Positions 60,401 to 64,000 of a stretch of DNA of 64,000 nt are shown here, in pieces. The position numbers and the translations under genes were made by a program. Position 1 is the stretch's first letter; every line of letters starts with the position of its first letter. Source of the stretch: Tetranychus cinnabarinus (taxonomy: Eukaryota; Arthropoda; Arachnida; Trombidiformes; Tetranychidae); contig WHVY01000007.1 of the NCBI GenBank assembly GCA_022266195.1, positions 2,170,001-2,234,000 of the forward strand. The letters run 5' to 3'. The notes below the pieces were generated by a model, which saw only the letters and a list, made by a program, of their open reading frames with translations, did no database searches and was not told where the DNA came from.

Positions 60401-63400
60401 GTTTACTTGAAATGCATAACTCGAGGCATAGACTTATAATTGAAAACATTTAACCATGATTGTTGGTTATGTTTTTGTTGTCGGAAAAGGTTTCAATTGT
60501 TTCAATTTTATTGAAATCATTGACAGTTGATGTAAAGAGACTAAAAAATGAAACAAAGTTATATTGTCGAGTAATAATAGCCGCAAAATTGTGATTTGTG
60601 TTAATAAATTGTCAGGAAATGAGTTGAGTTTTTACCTTTCAATTGAAACGTTTACATGAGACAAAACCCACGTTTACCGAGCAAACAAAAGAAGTTCATG
60701 AAGCCATGGAAATAAAAATTAACTTTCTTGTTATAATTAGAGTAAAGTGATTAAAAAGTAGATTGAAAGGCGATTTGTTCATCAATTTCATAGCTAAATC
60801 AAAATGAAAGTTTAGATGAAATTTAGACGAAACGGTGAAAGAGATGCAAAAATTGATCGGCAATAAAAATATCTATTCTGAACATCTCAATCATGATGAT
60901 CATCATGAGCACGTGGGCCGATGTTCAAATTTGTTGATACATTAATTTATTCATCAACAGTCACGACAATAATGGGCTATTAACATTTATCAATCAAATG
61001 ATCATTCAATAAAAACAAGGAATCAACTTTTACCATCAAAATAATGCATAAATATAGCGAGTTTCATATTAGCGAACATAAAATCTAACAATTAATAAAT
61101 CTCGTTACACTTGTAGCTTGAACAAGATCGTAAAATTGTAACATTAAGATAATCATTTTGATTAGCTAATTAAGCAAGCAATTGATGTTCTGCAACATTA
61201 ATTGAGTCTCATTTTGCATGAAAACTCTGTTAATCATGAATCTCTTTTGATTACAATTGACTATTGACATTCATTTAACTGCCATTACAGTTTAAGGTTA
61301 ATTTTAGATTAGAAATGATCATTTGAATATCATTTAAATGAATAGATTTTTTCTGTAAATAGAAACTTTTTCGATCTCTTTTGTATGAATAGTTTTGATC
61401 AAAATTTTTACTTTCAAAGAGCAACAAAATTGCAACTTTGAAAACAATCAAAGTGAAAATTAGTGTAAATTGAATTGAAACAATTAACAATTAATTTGAT
61501 GAGGATGGATCATGATATTATCTTTGGAAAGTTGTGATTATCTGATTAAGGTGCGTTAAATTACTGTGCAACTCTACAAGAAACACTTTCACCTTTGAAC
61601 GCCTAACCATTTGAACAACAGAAAGTGATTATTATCATTACAACAATATAAGTTATCATTATATTAAGTGTATGGATTGACTTAATGACTCAAGAGTAGA
61701 GTTTGTCGTTTTTTTGTATTGATTTACGGGTTAAAAGAGTGAAATTAGTAAATTGTTAAGTAAGGGTTAGAGTGATTATCCATTAATAGGGAAGTAAAAA
61801 GTGCGAGAAAATTATTATCATTGTTATTAACATGTTTATCATTATTATTGGTTAAATAATATCTTTTATGGTGAAAAAAATAAAATATTGTCAACATTGT
61901 TGATAAGTTTGAATTGGTTTGAATGGTTAAAACAGCATTTTGAGCGTGAATAAAAAGGATGCAGGTAAAGGTGAATGAAAAATGGAGGAATACAATTTTT
62001 GGGTTAAAAATTGGGTTAAAAGGTAAATCACAATTAATATACTTTCAGTTTCACTTTTCAAAATTGAAACATTGAACGACAGTTAATCAGACAACGATGG
62101 AAACCAAAGATCCTGATAATATCTTCAAGTGCAAAAGCTATCGAGAGTTGATCTAAAATCGGCCGTTAATAAAATCCAATCGATTTGACTAATGAATTGA
62201 TAGACTTTTTAATCAGCTCAACTTTACGGTCAATTGCCAATTAAGAGTCTGAAATAACTCAATTGTTAGATAAAAACAAAAGCTTAGATGAAACGTAAAT
62301 TCATATCAAACGAAACATTGGATATTCAATATTTTAGGTTCAATCAAATTCCTTATCTTAAAATTCATAATAATCCGAAAATGTTTGCTGAGCTTGAAGT
62401 CGATTAAACTTTGATTTAGAGAAACGTAAAAGAAGTTTTCATCAGAATTTAATCAATGTGATGTTTCATGTTGATTTATTGGCACAATAAGGCAAAATAA
62501 TTCAATGATGAATTGAACTTGCGAGTCTGAAGAAAGCTTACAATATTAAAAATTAATTTCTTGTTAGAGTCAAAGTCAACTTCAGTCATCACATCACCAC
62601 TTTGATCGGTAAATTAATTTCTGGTCAATAATGCAAATGGATCAGTGATACCAATTAAAAATGAATCAAACCTCTGATTTTTGGTACACGATTAGTTTTG
62701 TTGAAATATCGAGATTGGAGGGAAAATTGTTATAAAGCAAGAATCAGGTTTCTTTATGATACATTTTGATACATCTTGAAATGATCAATTTTTATTAATT
62801 ACTAACCAAACAAATTTCTGGTACTTCTCATTGATATAACAATTAGATTAGACTGTTTCTCAAGTTGATGTATAAATAATGATTGGTGCGGATAAAGCAA
62901 TACAAATGGCAATTTAGGTTAACATGGTAGGTCAAAAAGGCAATTGACTATGTCTGCTAATCATTACATATAATTATTTGTCTATTAACCAATCAAATTG
63001 ATTATCTTCATCATTCAAAATCATCCAAGACTAACTTATTTCAATTGTTTTCATCCTTCCATCATCATCATCATTATCGATATGAAGATTTTTACAAAGA
63101 GAAGCATCGGAAAGATCAAAAATGATCATCATTATCATCTTCATCTTATTCGGTTCAACTAATTTTTCTTGATATTTTTTTTCATTCCCTTCTTCCTCAA
63201 CCTAACGTTATTATTAAATACAAAGCTATTGACTAACAATCAGTAAATTTAACTGAGTTTTCATCTCAAGCAATGTTATTGTTGATGTGAATGAAAACAA
63301 GCAAATACACAAACACAAAAAAGGCTTGATAAACATCAAGCAATCAAATTATCAAGTAAAAAAACATGAAAATTATGATTAAACAGTAAATGTGAAATGG

Positions 63401-64000
63401 TTAAAAAAGGTTTTGAACCTTTTCTTTTGGAAATACAACTTTAGCTACTTTCTTTACTTTGGTCCATTAGTAGTCATGTTGTAAAATGGCTTTTGGGTTA
63501 TGCATTCATTGTCAAAAATTATTGTTTATATTTGATTGCAGGTAATACAAAAAGAGGAACCAGTTACGCTCGGTTAATTCATCCTCAACACACAACTATC
63601 AACAATCATGAAGGGAAAAAAGGCTTTCATTTCGCGATGTTTTCATATCTTTTTCCTATTATTTAATAATGATGGATAACTTAATCATTTGGCAAGTTAT
63701 GACTAAAAAAATGGATAATTTTTACGTCTAATATTCAGATTATCATCAAATTTCACTCTTATTTTCCTTGAGAATCACTGATATTCTTGGGTTGATCTTT
63801 TGCCAAATTGTCAGTTTTTTAATTGTCCAATAATTTAAAGTCAGCTGACATTTGAAACATTTCATGGCTGTTATGGAGAAGAAGGTTAACATACAAAATC
63901 ATTGTCCTGAGTAAATCATCATTATGATTATCATTAAGAGGATAATTTACAGTTGCGATTGTCATCTGTTTAATCACTTCATCAACTGGTTATTTTTGAT
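54471..64000. other. Gene-poor AT-rich region to the right edge
   Basis: No gene is supported on either strand. The most notable frame, 57625-57891 (+, 88 residues, hydrophobic), has an ATG but no recognisable family and sits in highly AT-rich DNA. The region contains two copies of a small hairpin-bearing sequence (about 58341-58410 and 58817-58890). It may be intergenic or a long intron of a gene outside the window. Confidence 0.4.
58341..58890. repeat. Two diverged copies of a hairpin-bearing sequence
   Basis: Copy 1 (58341-58410) has TTCCG-9 bases-CGGAA at 58353-58371. Copy 2 (58817-58890) has the same stem at 58827-58845. Flanks also agree: a CA.TTGGG run before, and GATTAATTCTGAA or ATTAATAATTCAGAA after. 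The copies are 474 bases apart. Stem bases are identical while loop bases differ. Confidence 0.45.

Noticed and set aside
1..64000. CRISPR arrays, bacterial operons, riboswitches, rRNA
   Set aside because: None seen. The sequence is eukaryotic with spliced genes, and regular spaced repeats are absent.
1..64000. Viral or retroelement coding remnants
   Set aside because: No reverse transcriptase, integrase, capsid or transposase motifs were recognised in any frame. Only non-coding repeats were found.

Overview
This is a 64 kb piece of an animal nuclear genome. It is AT-rich (roughly 70% A+T by eye), its genes are split by GT-AG introns, and polyadenylation signals follow the stops. Bacterial operon structure is absent. 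The gene families (forkhead FoxC, CLASP, WW-PH-RhoGAP, secreted glutathione peroxidase, sushi domains), the short-to-medium introns, and the Ser/Asn/His homopolymer tracts encoded by TCA/AAC/CAT-type repeats suggest an arthropod. A mite-like chelicerate is my guess. The phylum is inferred, not shown by the sequence.

Layout. (1) 1-2806, + strand: 3' end of a sushi/CCP-domain gene. Its last intron holds a ~1.9 kb foldback repeat. (2) 3456-3647, - strand: a 63-residue single-pass membrane protein. (3) 6188-15240, + strand: a complete 12-exon WW-WW-PH-RhoGAP gene (about 671 aa, ARHGAP12/15/27 group). (4) 15241-22670: intergenic, with a Tc1/mariner (pogo-like) MITE at 16547-16804. (5) 22671-25274, + strand: an intronless FoxC-type forkhead gene (867 aa). 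(6) 25275-33370: mostly non-coding, with a possible small four-exon gene on the - strand at 30779-31857. (7) 33371-41818, - strand: a nine-exon CLASP gene (about 1399 aa) built like the short vertebrate isoforms, with TOG2, TOG3 and the C-terminal TOG but no TOG1. (8) 47136-48578, + strand: a two-exon secreted glutathione peroxidase with an in-frame TGA at the catalytic position and a SECIS-like hairpin in the 3' UTR, so very probably a selenoprotein. (9) 48579-64000: gene-poor AT-rich DNA with a GC-rich structured island near 54.3 kb and a duplicated small hairpin near 58.4 and 58.8 kb.

The genes do not form a pathway; the window is ordinary euchromatin with unrelated neighbours. CLASP (microtubule plus ends) and the RhoGAP (Rho-family GTPase switch-off) both act on the cytoskeleton, but nothing here shows linkage. 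The most interesting points are the selenocysteine glutathione peroxidase with its SECIS, the foldback element inside an intron, the probable new small genes, and the short-form CLASP.
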